The position numbers and the translations under genes were made by a program. This document shows, one piece after another, positions 45,024 through 53,881 of a DNA stretch of 64,000 bases; within the stretch, counting starts at the first letter, position 1, and every line of letters starts with the position of its first letter. The DNA comes from Roseateles_E cavernae (GTDB taxonomy: Bacteria; Pseudomonadota; Gammaproteobacteria; Burkholderiales; Burkholderiaceae_C), in assembly GCF_040187885.1 (NCBI RefSeq), contig NZ_JBDPLH010000001.1, forward strand, positions 124,001 to 188,000, given 5' to 3'. The notes under the pieces were generated by a model. That model had not been told where the DNA came from. It worked only from the letters and a program-made list of their open reading frames with translations, and searched no databases.

Positions 45024-46484
45024 ATGGATACCAGCACAAGCAGTAGCGGCAACAACGCGGCCATCCTGTCACGCGCCTCCAGCGTGCCGCTGGCCGAACA
45101 GCTGGCACAGCGCTTTTCCGAGCGCATCGCCCAGCGCCTGCTGCTGCCGGGCTCGCGCCTGCCCTCGGTGCGCGAATGCGCACGCCACCATGGCGTCAGC
45201 CCCTACACCGTGGTCGCCGCCTACGACCAGCTGCTGGCCCAGGGCCTGCTGGAGGCGCGCAAGCAGCGCGGCTTCTTTGTCCGGGAGTCCGGTGGGCGGG
45301 CTGGGCGCACAGCCGCGCCCGAGCCGCGCCCCGTGCGCCTGCCGAGCCAGGCGCCGTTTGATGCCACCGCCTTGATACGCGGCATGTTCCAGGCCGATGC
45401 GCGCAGCGCGCCGGGCCTGGGCACCCTGCCGGCCGAGTGGCTGGACCTGCCGATGCTGCAGAGCGCGATGCGCAAGGTGCTGGCCCAGAGCGAGGGGCCA
45501 GACCAGCTGGCCCTGCAGTACGGAGAGCCCGGCGGCGATGCGCGGCTGCGCACGGCGCTGGCCCAGCGGCTGGCCGATCTGGGCATCGCGGCCCAGCCGG
45601 CGCAGATCATGTCGACGGTGGGCGCCACCCATGGGCTGGACCTGATCACCCGCAGCCTGCTGAACCCCGGCGACGCGGTGCTGGTCGACGACCCCGGCTG
45701 GGCCATCGAATACGCCCGGCTGAGCCAGGCCGGCATGCGGCTGCTGCCGGTGCCGCGAGGTGCCGACGGGCCGGATCTGGCCATCATGCAGCGCCTGATC
45801 GAGCAGCACCGGCCGCGCATGTATGTCACCGTCTCGGTGCTGCACAACCCGACCGGCCACACGCTGTCCTTGGCCGCCGCCCACCAGATCCTGAAGCTGG
45901 CCGAGGCCGGTGACTTGCTGATCGTCGAGGACGATACCTATGCCTGGCTGGCGCCCAACCATGCGCCGCGGCTGTCGGCGCTGGACGGTCTGCGGCGCAC
46001 GCTCTATGTCTCCGGCTTCTCGAAGATCCTGACCCCGGCCTGGCGGGTCGGCTATCTGGCGGCCAGCCCGGAGCGCATTGCCAAGCTGACCGAGCTGAAG
46101 CTGCTGTCGACCCTGACCACCAGCCCGCTGCTGGACCGCGCCGTCGCGATCTGCCTGGAACAGGGCCAGCTGCGCCGCCATGCCGAGCGTGTGCTGACCC
46201 GGCTCGACGCCGCGCGCAGCCGTTCGGTGCGGCTGGCGCTGGAGGCCGGCTGCCGCTTCGTCACGCCGCCGCAAGGCCTGTTCGGCTGGGTCGATGTCGG
46301 CGTCGACACCGAGCGGCTGGCCCAGCGCCTGCTCGACGAAGGCTGGCTGATCGCGCCGGGCCTGCTGTTCAGCGCGACCCGCCGCGCCGGCACGCTGATG
46401 CGCATCAACTTCGCAACCGCGCAGGACGCCAAGTTCTGGGCCCGGCTGCGGCTGCTGCGCAGCGAGTGGCTGGGCAAGGCCTGA
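45024..46484 (+). CDS. MocR-type transcriptional regulator (GntR HTH plus aminotransferase domain)
   Basis: A 486-residue regulator with an N-terminal winged helix (about 20-90: LPSVRECARHHGVSPYTVVAAYDQL) and a C-terminal fold-type I aminotransferase-like domain. The PLP lysine is Lys334 in GFSKILTPAWRVGY, and VLHNPTGHT and VEDDTYAWL hold the cofactor, so it should sense an amino acid or amine through PLP. It is divergent from the EamA operon and probably controls it and itself. The ATG at 45024 directly follows an inverted operator half-site; an earlier in-frame TTG is less likely. Confidence 0.93.
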   Translation: MDTSTSSSGNNAAILSRASSVPLAEQLAQRFSERIAQRLLLPGSRLPSVRECARHHGVSPYTVVAAYDQLLAQGLLEARKQRGFFVRESGGRAGRTAAPEPRPVRLPSQAPFDATALIRGMFQADARSAPGLGTLPAEWLDLPMLQSAMRKVLAQSEGPDQLALQYGEPGGDARLRTALAQRLADLGIAAQPAQIMSTVGATHGLDLITRSLLNPGDAVLVDDPGWAIEYARLSQAGMRLLPVPRGADGPDLAIMQRLIEQHRPRMYVTVSVLHNPTGHTLSLAAAHQILKLAEAGDLLIVEDDTYAWLAPNHAPRLSALDGLRRTLYVSGFSKILTPAWRVGYLAASPERIAKLTELKLLSTLTTSPLLDRAVAICLEQGQLRRHAERVLTRLDAARSRSVRLALEAGCRFVTPPQGLFGWVDVGVDTERLAQRLLDEGWLIAPGLLFSATRRAGTLMRINFATAQDAKFWARLRLLRSEWLGKA

Positions 46485-46517
46485 CCCTATGGCCGGGCCG
46501 CCAGGCCGACCCGGCTC

Positions 46518-46985
46518 TCAATCAGGGATCGCCAGCGGCCCGGCGCGCCGCACGGCGTCCAGCACGATCTGCGTCTTGAAGCTGCGTACATTGGCGTCGT
46601 GCAGCAGGCAGGCCGCGCAGAAGGCTTCGTAGGCGGGCAGATCGGCCACGACGATGACCAGCACATAGTCGGCCTCACCGGTCACGCCATAGCATTGCTG
46701 CACCTCGGGCCGCGCCAGCAGGCGCTGGCAGAAGGCGCCGGCGGCCAGCGCCGACTCGTCCACCAGATCCACATGCACCAGGGCCGTCAGGTGCAGGCCC
46801 AGCGCGCGCGGATCCAGCCGCGCCACCTCGGCCAGGATCACGCCCTGCTCGCGCAAGCGCTTGAGACGGCGTTGCACCGCCGCCGCAGACAGCCCGACCC
46901 GGGCACCGAGCCATTCTCCCGAGCGGGTGGTGTCTTCTTGGTAGAGCGCGACGATGCGTTTGTCCAGGGCGTCCAGGGTCATCAT
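46518..46985 (-). CDS. Lrp/AsnC family transcriptional regulator
   Basis: A 155-residue regulator with an AsnC-type helix-turn-helix (TRSGEWLGARVGLSAAAVQRRLKRLREQG at about 19-47) and a C-terminal RAM ligand domain (about 65-150) that contains the VTGEADYVLVIVVADL segment. Such proteins form dimers and octamers that sense amino acids. It is divergent from a small VOC gene 129 bases away, which is a likely target. Two ATG codons are adjacent at 46985 and 46982; the first is given. Confidence 0.92.
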   Translation of the reverse strand: MMTLDALDKRIVALYQEDTTRSGEWLGARVGLSAAAVQRRLKRLREQGVILAEVARLDPRALGLHLTALVHVDLVDESALAAGAFCQRLLARPEVQQCYGVTGEADYVLVIVVADLPAYEAFCAACLLHDANVRSFKTQIVLDAVRRAGPLAIPD

Positions 46986-47114
46986 GCAAAAACGGCCGAA
47001 AAGATGCGGCCAGGCCGCAAACCGGCCCGGCCCTATGCGCCGCAGCGGCGCCGTCGGGCCGCCACACTTAGGGCTGCGCATTATTCATCGACATTCACCG
47101 ACAAGCGACGCCTC

Positions 47115-47486
47115 ATGATCGACCATGTCTCCATCGGCTCCCGGCACTACGCCGAAGCCTCCGCCTTCTATGCCCGGGTGCTGGCCCCGCTGGACCTGGG
47201 CCTGCTGCGCGATACCGGCAAGGAAGCCGCCTTCGGCAGCGCCCAGCACTGGTGCTTCTTCATCTACCCGGCCGACGCCCCGGTGACCGCGCCCGGCGCC
47301 CACATCGCCTGGCGCGCCGCCTCGCGCGCGCAGGTCGCGCAGGTCCATGCGGCCGCGCTGGCGGCCGGCGGCCAGGACCTGTTCACACCACGGCTGCGGC
47401 CCGATATCAGCGACAGCTATTTCGGCGCGATGTTCAGCGATCTGGACGGCCACCGCGTCGAGGTCAAGACCGACGCGGCCGACTAG
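47115..47486 (+). CDS. Small VOC family protein
   Basis: A 123-residue glyoxalase/bleomycin-resistance fold protein. A single pair of beta-alpha-beta-beta-beta units runs from MIDHVSIGSRHYAEASAFYARVL to the C-terminal DGHRVEVKTD. Likely metal or ligand residues are His4 near the start and the Glu of the VEVK strand; the central HIAWRA strand has another His. It is divergent from the AsnC-type regulator and convergent with the GGDEF gene. Function cannot be predicted beyond fold. Confidence 0.88.
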   Translation: MIDHVSIGSRHYAEASAFYARVLAPLDLGLLRDTGKEAAFGSAQHWCFFIYPADAPVTAPGAHIAWRAASRAQVAQVHAAALAAGGQDLFTPRLRPDISDSYFGAMFSDLDGHRVEVKTDAAD

Positions 47487-47495
47487 CCCCGCTCA

Positions 47496-49049
47496 CTACT
47501 CCATCAGCCGGTCGCGCCCCGCCGCCTTGGCGCGGTACAGGGCCGCATCGGCGCGCTGGTAGAACTCGTCCGAGCTCTCGCCGGGCACGGCCAGGGCCAG
47601 GCCCATGCTGAGGGTCAGCAAGCCGCCCGGGCCGCAGGCCTCGTGGGCGATGCCCCGGGCCGCCAGCGCGGTGCGCAGCTCGGTCGCGCAGTGCTGGGCA
47701 CCGCTGCGGTCGGCCGTCAGCAAGAGCGCAAACTCCTCGCCACCCAGGCGCGCCGCCAGATCCTCGGGCCGGCGCGCCACCTGGGCCAGGCAGGCCGCCA
47801 GCGCCTGCAGCGCCAGATCGCCCTGGTGATGGCCGTAGCGGTCGTTATAGGCCTTGAAATGATCGACATCGATCAGCAGCAAGCTCAGCGTGGCATCGCT
47901 GCGGCGCTGGCGCTGGCGCATCGCCAACTCCAGGCGCTCGCCGAAGCAGCGCCGGTTGGCCAGCCCGGTCAGCGCATCGGTCTGCGACAGCCGCTCCAGC
48001 ACATGGACCTGGGACGCGATCACGCCCAGCAGATGGTTGGCCCCGCCGGCCAGCTCGGTGATCTCGTCCTGACCCTGCACCGTGACCTGGCGGCCCCACT
48101 GGCGCTGCTCGCGGATATCGGCCAGCTCGCGGCGCAGCCGCACCAGCCGCGCCACCACCAGCCGGTCGGCCAGCAGCAGCAGGCCCAGGGTCAGCGCGAC
48201 CGCCAGGCCCAGCAGCACCCACTGCACCCGCCCCAGCAGTTCCTGGCCACGCTGCTGGATATGGCGCGGCCAGCGCGTCTCCAGCACCGCCACCGGTGTG
48301 CCGGCCAGGTCCTGCACCGGCCAGCTGATCAGCAGCCAGTCGGGCGCCTCGTCCAGCCAGACCGGGCCGTCGCCGGTCAGCGCCTGGAAGTCCAAGCTCG
48401 CCGGCCGGCCCGGCAAGACCTCGCCCTCGCGCAGCAGGCGCATCTTGCTGTCCAGCCCGCTGCGCCGCACCACCGCCAGCATCACCGCCGGGCTCAGCCA
48501 TTCGGCAATCGCCACCGTGCCGCGCGCGGGCGCGCCGCTGAGTCCGTCCAGCAGCGGCCGGCGGCACACCATCATCAGGTCCTGGCGCAGCAGCGCCAGC
48601 CCGCAAGGCAGGCGCGTATCGATGGCCGGCCGGCTCAGCTGGGCCTGCACCGCAGCGCTGAAGTCCTGCGGCAGCCGCAGCTCGACCGCCTGGCCGGGCG
48701 CGCCGATGCTGTGCAGCAGCCGGCCCTGCAGATCGTAGAAGCCCAGCCAGTTGAGGCTGGAGTTGGCGATGCTTTGCGCGCTCAGATTGCGTTCGGCGAA
48801 CTGGCGGTTGCCGTCCTCGGCGAACTGATAGAAATCGGGCCAGATGCTCCACTCCCGCAGCACCCGGTCGCGCAGCGCCAGCTCGTCGTCCAGCGTCTGC
48901 AGCAGGCGCACAAAGTGTTCGCGGGCGGCGCGCTGCTCGAGCTCCAGATGGCTGGCGGCCACGCTGGCGCGCAGCATCCACAGGCCCAGGCCGCCCAACA
49001 AGCTGGAGAGCAGCAGCACACCGCACACCACCTTGAGGCGCAGCCGCAT
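47496..49049 (-). CDS. CHASE4-GGDEF diguanylate cyclase
   Basis: A 517-residue inner-membrane enzyme making cyclic di-GMP. A membrane helix at about 5-27 and another at about 265-285 flank a periplasmic CHASE4 sensor (REHFVRLLQTLDDELALRDRVLREWSIWPD is diagnostic, about 43-72). A HAMP-like linker leads to the GGDEF domain. The active site is GGEEF at 436-440, intact, and an inhibitory site RPED at 427-430 has the canonical five-residue spacing, so product inhibition is expected. It starts two bases after the stop codon of the cNMP/reductase gene upstream, so they are co-expressed. Confidence 0.93.
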   Translation of the reverse strand: MRLRLKVVCGVLLLSSLLGGLGLWMLRASVAASHLELEQRAAREHFVRLLQTLDDELALRDRVLREWSIWPDFYQFAEDGNRQFAERNLSAQSIANSSLNWLGFYDLQGRLLHSIGAPGQAVELRLPQDFSAAVQAQLSRPAIDTRLPCGLALLRQDLMMVCRRPLLDGLSGAPARGTVAIAEWLSPAVMLAVVRRSGLDSKMRLLREGEVLPGRPASLDFQALTGDGPVWLDEAPDWLLISWPVQDLAGTPVAVLETRWPRHIQQRGQELLGRVQWVLLGLAVALTLGLLLLADRLVVARLVRLRRELADIREQRQWGRQVTVQGQDEITELAGGANHLLGVIASQVHVLERLSQTDALTGLANRRCFGERLELAMRQRQRRSDATLSLLLIDVDHFKAYNDRYGHHQGDLALQALAACLAQVARRPEDLAARLGGEEFALLLTADRSGAQHCATELRTALAARGIAHEACGPGGLLTLSMGLALAVPGESSDEFYQRADAALYRAKAAGRDRLME

Positions 49050-49051
49050 GT

Positions 49052-50728
49052 TCAGCCTCCGGCCAGATAGCTATGGATCTGGGCCACCGCCGCAGCGCCC
49101 TCGCCGATCGCGCCGCCGACCCGCTTGACCGAGCCGGCCCGCACATCGCCGACCGCGAACACCCCCGGCACGCTGGCCTCCAGCGCGGCCGGCAGATAGG
49201 CGCCGGCCGCCTCGGCCGCAGCAGATCCGGTCAGCACAAAGCCCCGCGCATCGACCGCCACGCCGCAGCCCTCCAGCCAGCCCGTCTCGGGCTCGGCGCC
49301 GACGAACAGGAACAGATTGCGGGACTCGCAGTCGTGCTCCGCGCCGCTGCGCCGGTCGCGCCAGCGCAGGCCGTTCAGGCTGCCGCCGCGCTCGCCGCGC
49401 AGCCCGCTGAGCTCGGTATGGGTGCACAGCTCGATATTGGGCGTGTGGCTGATGCGATCGATCAGATAGCGCGACATGCTGGCCGACAGGTCGGGGCCGC
49501 GCACCAGCATATGCACCTTGGCCGCATGCCCGGCCAGGAAGACGGCGGCCTGGCCGGCCGAATTGCCGCCGCCGACCAGGGCTACCTCGGCCTGGGCGCA
49601 CAGCCTGGCTTCGACCGCCGAGGCCCAGTACCAGACCCCGCGGCCCTCGAACTCGGCCAGCCGCGGCACCTCGGGCCGGCGGTAGCGCGCACCGCTGGCG
49701 ACCACCACCGTGCGGCTGCGCAACCAACGGCCGTCGCTGAGCTGCAGGCGCAGCTCGCCCTCGGGCCCGGCGCGGCTGCAGTCCAGCGCCAGCGCCTCGG
49801 ACGGGATCATCAGGTCGGCGCCGAACTTCTGCGCCTGTACAAAGGCGCGCCCGGCCAGCGCCATGCCGGAGATGCCGGTCGGAAAGCCCAGATAGTTCTC
49901 GATGCGGGCGCTGGCACCGGCCTGGCCGCCGAAATGCCGGCAGTCCAGCACGCCGACCGACAGCCCCTCCGAGGCCGCATAGACCGCCGCCGCCAGCCCG
50001 GCCGGGCCGGCGCCGATGATCAGCACATCGAACAGCTCCTCGCGCACGCGCATGTCCAGCATGCCGATGCAGCGCGCCAGCTGGGCTTCGCTGGGGTTGA
50101 CCAGCACCGCGCCGTTCGGGCACACCACCATCGCGTCATCGGCCGCCACCCCGTACTGCTCCAGCAGCGCGGCGGTGGCCGAGCATTCGCTGGCCTGCAT
50201 CTGCTGGTGCGGCTGGCCGTTGCGGCGCAGAAAGCCCTGCAGGCGCACGATGGCCGGCGAGTCCGGCGCCCCCACCAACACCGGCCCGCTGATGCCGGCC
50301 TCGATCAGGCCGACGCGGCGCAGTATCAACGCGCGGGTGATGCGCTCGCCCAGATCGGCCTCGCCGATGATCAGCGCGCGCAGCTGCTCGGTCGGGATCA
50401 CCAGGGCCTCGGTATCGTCCAGCACCTCGGCGTCAACCAGCGCGGCGGCACCGGACAGCTGGCCCACCTCGGCCAGGAACTGGCCAGGCCCGTTGTCGAT
50501 GATGGGAACGACCTCGCCCAGGCCGTTGCGCTGGCTGATGCGCACCCGGCCGGCGAGCACCACCACCATGCCCGGACCGCGCTGGCCGGCCTTGGCCAGC
50601 ATGCTGCCGCGCGGGAATTGCTGCAGCGTGCCAAAGCGGCTGATGCGCGCGATCTCCTCGGGCTTGAGGGTCGGAAACATCTGTTCGTGCCGTTCGGCAC
50701 GCTGGGGGTCGGCGGGTTCCTGGCTCAT
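49052..50728 (-). CDS. Cyclic-nucleotide-binding domain fused to thioredoxin-reductase-like flavoprotein
   Basis: A 558-residue cytoplasmic fusion. An N-terminal cNMP-binding fold (about 30-150) is followed by a linker and a two-dinucleotide-domain flavoprotein: FAD site IIGAGPAGLAAAVYA and GGQAGASARIENYLG, NAD(P) site LVGGGNSAGQAAVF, and a C-terminal FAVGDVRAG. The redox CxxC of true thioredoxin reductase is replaced by Trp-Ala-Ser-Ala in GVWYWASAVEA, so it cannot reduce thioredoxin in the usual way; other oxidoreductase roles are open. The ATG at 50728 was chosen. It is paired with a diguanylate cyclase, which suggests a redox or nucleotide-linked signalling unit. Confidence 0.88.
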   Translation of the reverse strand: MSQEPADPQRAERHEQMFPTLKPEEIARISRFGTLQQFPRGSMLAKAGQRGPGMVVVLAGRVRISQRNGLGEVVPIIDNGPGQFLAEVGQLSGAAALVDAEVLDDTEALVIPTEQLRALIIGEADLGERITRALILRRVGLIEAGISGPVLVGAPDSPAIVRLQGFLRRNGQPHQQMQASECSATAALLEQYGVAADDAMVVCPNGAVLVNPSEAQLARCIGMLDMRVREELFDVLIIGAGPAGLAAAVYAASEGLSVGVLDCRHFGGQAGASARIENYLGFPTGISGMALAGRAFVQAQKFGADLMIPSEALALDCSRAGPEGELRLQLSDGRWLRSRTVVVASGARYRRPEVPRLAEFEGRGVWYWASAVEARLCAQAEVALVGGGNSAGQAAVFLAGHAAKVHMLVRGPDLSASMSRYLIDRISHTPNIELCTHTELSGLRGERGGSLNGLRWRDRRSGAEHDCESRNLFLFVGAEPETGWLEGCGVAVDARGFVLTGSAAAEAAGAYLPAALEASVPGVFAVGDVRAGSVKRVGGAIGEGAAAVAQIHSYLAGG

Positions 50729-50808
50729 CGGGTGCTCACTCCTGGCGTGCACCCATTGTTGAGCCTGCGGCGCCGTTTGCCGAGCCCCCAAAGGGTCAAA
50801 GCGCCGGC

Positions 50809-52710
50809 TTATTTCGCGTCAAGAAGTTCCCAGCGCTCCATCAGGCCCAGCAACTCCTCGTCGATCTGGCCGGCGCGCTCGGTCACCTCGGCGATGCGGG
50901 CCGCCCCCTGCGTGTAGAGCTCGGTGCCATTGAGCAAGGCATTGAGCTGCTTCTGCTCGGCCTCCAGCGCCGCCACCTTGGCCGGCAGCTCGTCGAGCTC
51001 GCGCTGCTCCTTGTAGCTGAGCTTCTTCTTGGTGGCAACCACGGGCGCTGGCGCGGGGGCAGGTGTTGCCGCCAGCGCCGCGGCCGGTGCAGTGGCGAGA
51101 ACAGTGGCGGCCTGCTTGGCACGCTGCTCGTTGATCGCCGCCGCACGCTTGGACTGGATCAGCCAGTCCTGCACGCCGCCTTCGTACTCGCGCCAGCGGC
51201 CGTCGCCCTCGTTGACGATGGTGGAGGTGACGACGTTGTCGAGAAAGCGCCGGTCATGGCTGACCAGGAAGACCGTGCCGTCGTAATCGGCCAGCAGCTC
51301 CTCCAGCAGTTCCAGCGTCTCGATGTCCAGGTCGTTGGTCGGCTCGTCCAGCACCAGCACATTGGCGGGGCGGGCGAACAGCCGGGCCAGCAGCAATCGG
51401 TTGCGCTCGCCGCCGGACAGGCTCTTGACCGGCGAGTTGGCACGGGCCGGCGAGAACAGGAAGTCGCCCAGATAGCTCTTCACATGCTTCTTCTGCGTGC
51501 CGATCTCGATCCACTCGCTGCCGGGGCTGATGGTGTCGGCCAGCGTCGCATCGAGGTTCAGCGTGTCGCGCATCTGGTCGAAGTAGGCGACCGTCAGGCG
51601 CGAGCCCTGGCGCACCTCGCCGCTGTCCGGCGCCAGCTCGCCCAGGATCATCTTCAGCAAGGTGGTCTTGCCGGCGCCATTGGCACCGACCAGGCCGACC
51701 TTGTCGCCGCGCAGAATCGTCGCGGTGAAGTCGCGCACGATGACGCGCTCGCCATAGCTCTTCGAGACGTTCTCCAGCTCGGCGACGATCTTGCCGCTGG
51801 CGCCGCCGGTGTCGATGTCCAGCTTGACCTTGCCCTGCACATCGCGGCGCGCCTGGTGGGCCAGGCGCATCTGTTCGAGGCGCTGGATGCGCGCGACGCT
51901 GCGGGTGCGGCGAGCCTCGACGCCCTTGCGTATCCAGATCTCCTCCTGCGCCAGCAGCTTGTCGAAGCGCGCATTGAACAACGCCTCGTTCTCCAGCTCA
52001 TAGGCCTTGGCGGCGGTGAAGGCGGCGAAATTGCCCGGGTAGCCGCGCAGCTGGCCGCGATCCAGCTCGACGATGCGATTCGCGACGTTGTCCAGAAAGG
52101 CGCGGTCGTGGGTGATCAGCAGCAGCGAGCCCTGGAAGTTGTTCAGCAGCTCTTCCAGCCAGGTGATCGCGTCCAGGTCCAGGTGGTTGGTCGGCTCGTC
52201 CAGCAGCAGCACATCGGGCTGGGCCACCAGCGCCCGGCCCAGCGCCACGCGCTTCTTCAGCCCGCCCGACAGCGAACCCACCAGGCGCTCGCCATCCAGG
52301 CCCAGGCGCTGCAGCGTCTCCTCGACCCGCTGCTCCCAGTTCCAGGCGCCGATATGCTCGATGCGTTCCTGCACCCAGGCCAGGTCGTCGTTCTCGTCGT
52401 GGATCTCGTAGCGCTCACGCAAGGCCTTGGCCTCGGCCACGCCCTCGCTGATCACATCGAAGATCGTTGCGTCGGCCCTCAGCTCGGGTTCCTGCGGCAC
52501 ATAGACGCTGGTCAGGCCCTGCTGCAGCTGCAGCAGGCCGTCATCGAGCTTCTCGATGCCGGCCAGGATTTTCAGCAGCGAGGACTTGCCCGTGCCGTTA
52601 CGGCCGATCAGGCCGACGCGCTCGCCGATTTCGAGCGAGAAATTGGCACCATCGAGCAGGGCCACGTGGCCGAAAGCGAGATGGGCATTGGAGATGGAAA
52701 GGACTGCCAT
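50809..52710 (-). CDS. uup: ABC-F ATPase Uup
   Basis: A 633-residue soluble protein with two ABC ATPase domains and a C-terminal coiled coil. Walker A motifs are GRNGTGKSS and GANGAGKTT, signature motifs SLSGGLKKR and SLSGGERNR, with DEPTNHLD and DEPTNDLD as the switch regions. The interdomain linker (about 240-310) is rich in Arg and Lys. The C-terminal 100 residues, after an Ala/Pro-rich stretch, have the charged helical pattern of Uup's DNA-binding tail. Uup limits transposon excision and acts on ribosomes or branched DNA. The ATG at 52710 was chosen. Confidence 0.94.
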   Translation of the reverse strand: MAVLSISNAHLAFGHVALLDGANFSLEIGERVGLIGRNGTGKSSLLKILAGIEKLDDGLLQLQQGLTSVYVPQEPELRADATIFDVISEGVAEAKALRERYEIHDENDDLAWVQERIEHIGAWNWEQRVEETLQRLGLDGERLVGSLSGGLKKRVALGRALVAQPDVLLLDEPTNHLDLDAITWLEELLNNFQGSLLLITHDRAFLDNVANRIVELDRGQLRGYPGNFAAFTAAKAYELENEALFNARFDKLLAQEEIWIRKGVEARRTRSVARIQRLEQMRLAHQARRDVQGKVKLDIDTGGASGKIVAELENVSKSYGERVIVRDFTATILRGDKVGLVGANGAGKTTLLKMILGELAPDSGEVRQGSRLTVAYFDQMRDTLNLDATLADTISPGSEWIEIGTQKKHVKSYLGDFLFSPARANSPVKSLSGGERNRLLLARLFARPANVLVLDEPTNDLDIETLELLEELLADYDGTVFLVSHDRRFLDNVVTSTIVNEGDGRWREYEGGVQDWLIQSKRAAAINEQRAKQAATVLATAPAAALAATPAPAPAPVVATKKKLSYKEQRELDELPAKVAALEAEQKQLNALLNGTELYTQGAARIAEVTERAGQIDEELLGLMERWELLDAK

Positions 52711-52885
52711 AGGCAGCCATTGTCGCCGAGTGCACCGCAAGCACGGCGCGGGCGCAATCCCTCATCGGTCCAATTGACAAGCAGCCGAGGGATAACGGAT
52801 GCTGACGCCACCGGCAATCTCGCCGCAACAAGAGTCCTGCCCCAAGGCGGTGCGCCGGGCTCACAAACACCAGGGAGTGATCACG

Positions 52886-53881
52886 ATGAAATCCAAGGGA
52901 TGGGTGCGCCTGCTTGCCGGGCTGAGCCTGGCACTGGCCGGGGCAGCACAGGCCGGCAGTTACTCGGGCCTCTATGTGTTCGGCGACAGCCTGTCCGACA
53001 GCGGCAACAACGCGCTGGCCATTGGTGCCGATCCGGCTCAGGTCGTGAGTGGCAACCAGTACATCGCCAGTCAACCGTTCGCCTCCGGCACTTATAGCAA
53101 CGGCGCCGTCTGGAGCCAGCAGTTCGCGACGCGGCTGGGCCTGAGCGCCACGCCCTCGCTGGCCAAGGGCAGCAACTATGCGTTTGGCGGCGCCAAGATC
53201 GACGGCGCATGGCAGCCGGGCGAACCGCCCAGCATGACTGCGCAACTGGGCATGTTCCTCGCCAACGTGAACGGTCAGGCCCATGCCGACGGGCTCTATG
53301 TCGTGGCCGGCGGTGGCCCCAATATCAGCGCCGCGCTGATGCAAGTGATGGCCGGTGCCGACCCGGTCGCCACCACCCAGGCGCTGGCGACCCAGTACGC
53401 GATCACCATGGGCACCATCGTCGATGGCCTGCAGGCCGCCGGTGCGCAGCACATCGTCGTCTGGAACGCCCCCAATTTCGGCCTGACACCGCTGGCCCAG
53501 AGCTATGGTGCCGCCGGCACCGGCCTGGCCACCGCAATCAGCGCCGCGATGAACGCGGCGCTGCAGACACGACTGTCCTTCGAGGGCGTCGGCGTGCAGA
53601 GCTTCGATGTCTACGGCCTGTTGAACGACGTGGTTGCCAACCCGAGCAGCTACGGCTTCGAGAACGTCGGCGCGGCCTGTGGCGCGGCGGTGCTGGGCTG
53701 CAACCCGGCCAGCGCGCTGTTCTACGACGGCATTCACCCGACCACGCTGGCGCACCAGGTCTTGAGCAACTCGATGTACGCGCTGGCCGTGCCGGAGCCC
53801 GCCACCACGGCGCTGTGGATGCTGGGCCTTGCCGGTGTGGCCGCCGGCGTCAATCGTCGGAAGAAAACCCCGACGCCTTGA
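52886..53881 (+). CDS. PEP-CTERM-anchored GDSL/SGNH esterase
   Basis: A 331-residue exported hydrolase. The signal peptide is about 1-23 (ending GAAQAG). Catalytic Ser35 is in FGDSLSDSGNN, and Asp281 and His284 are in FYDGIHPT; Gly and Asn of blocks II and III are in AFGG and VAGGGPN. The C-terminus carries VPEPATTALWMLGL followed by a hydrophobic stretch and NRRKK, a PEP-CTERM sorting signal recognised by exosortase. It is therefore expected on the cell surface or in a biofilm matrix. No exosortase gene lies in the window. It overlaps the convergent Bug gene by 32 bases. Confidence 0.92.
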   Translation: MKSKGWVRLLAGLSLALAGAAQAGSYSGLYVFGDSLSDSGNNALAIGADPAQVVSGNQYIASQPFASGTYSNGAVWSQQFATRLGLSATPSLAKGSNYAFGGAKIDGAWQPGEPPSMTAQLGMFLANVNGQAHADGLYVVAGGGPNISAALMQVMAGADPVATTQALATQYAITMGTIVDGLQAAGAQHIVVWNAPNFGLTPLAQSYGAAGTGLATAISAAMNAALQTRLSFEGVGVQSFDVYGLLNDVVANPSSYGFENVGAACGAAVLGCNPASALFYDGIHPTTLAHQVLSNSMYALAVPEPATTALWMLGLAGVAAGVNRRKKTPTP

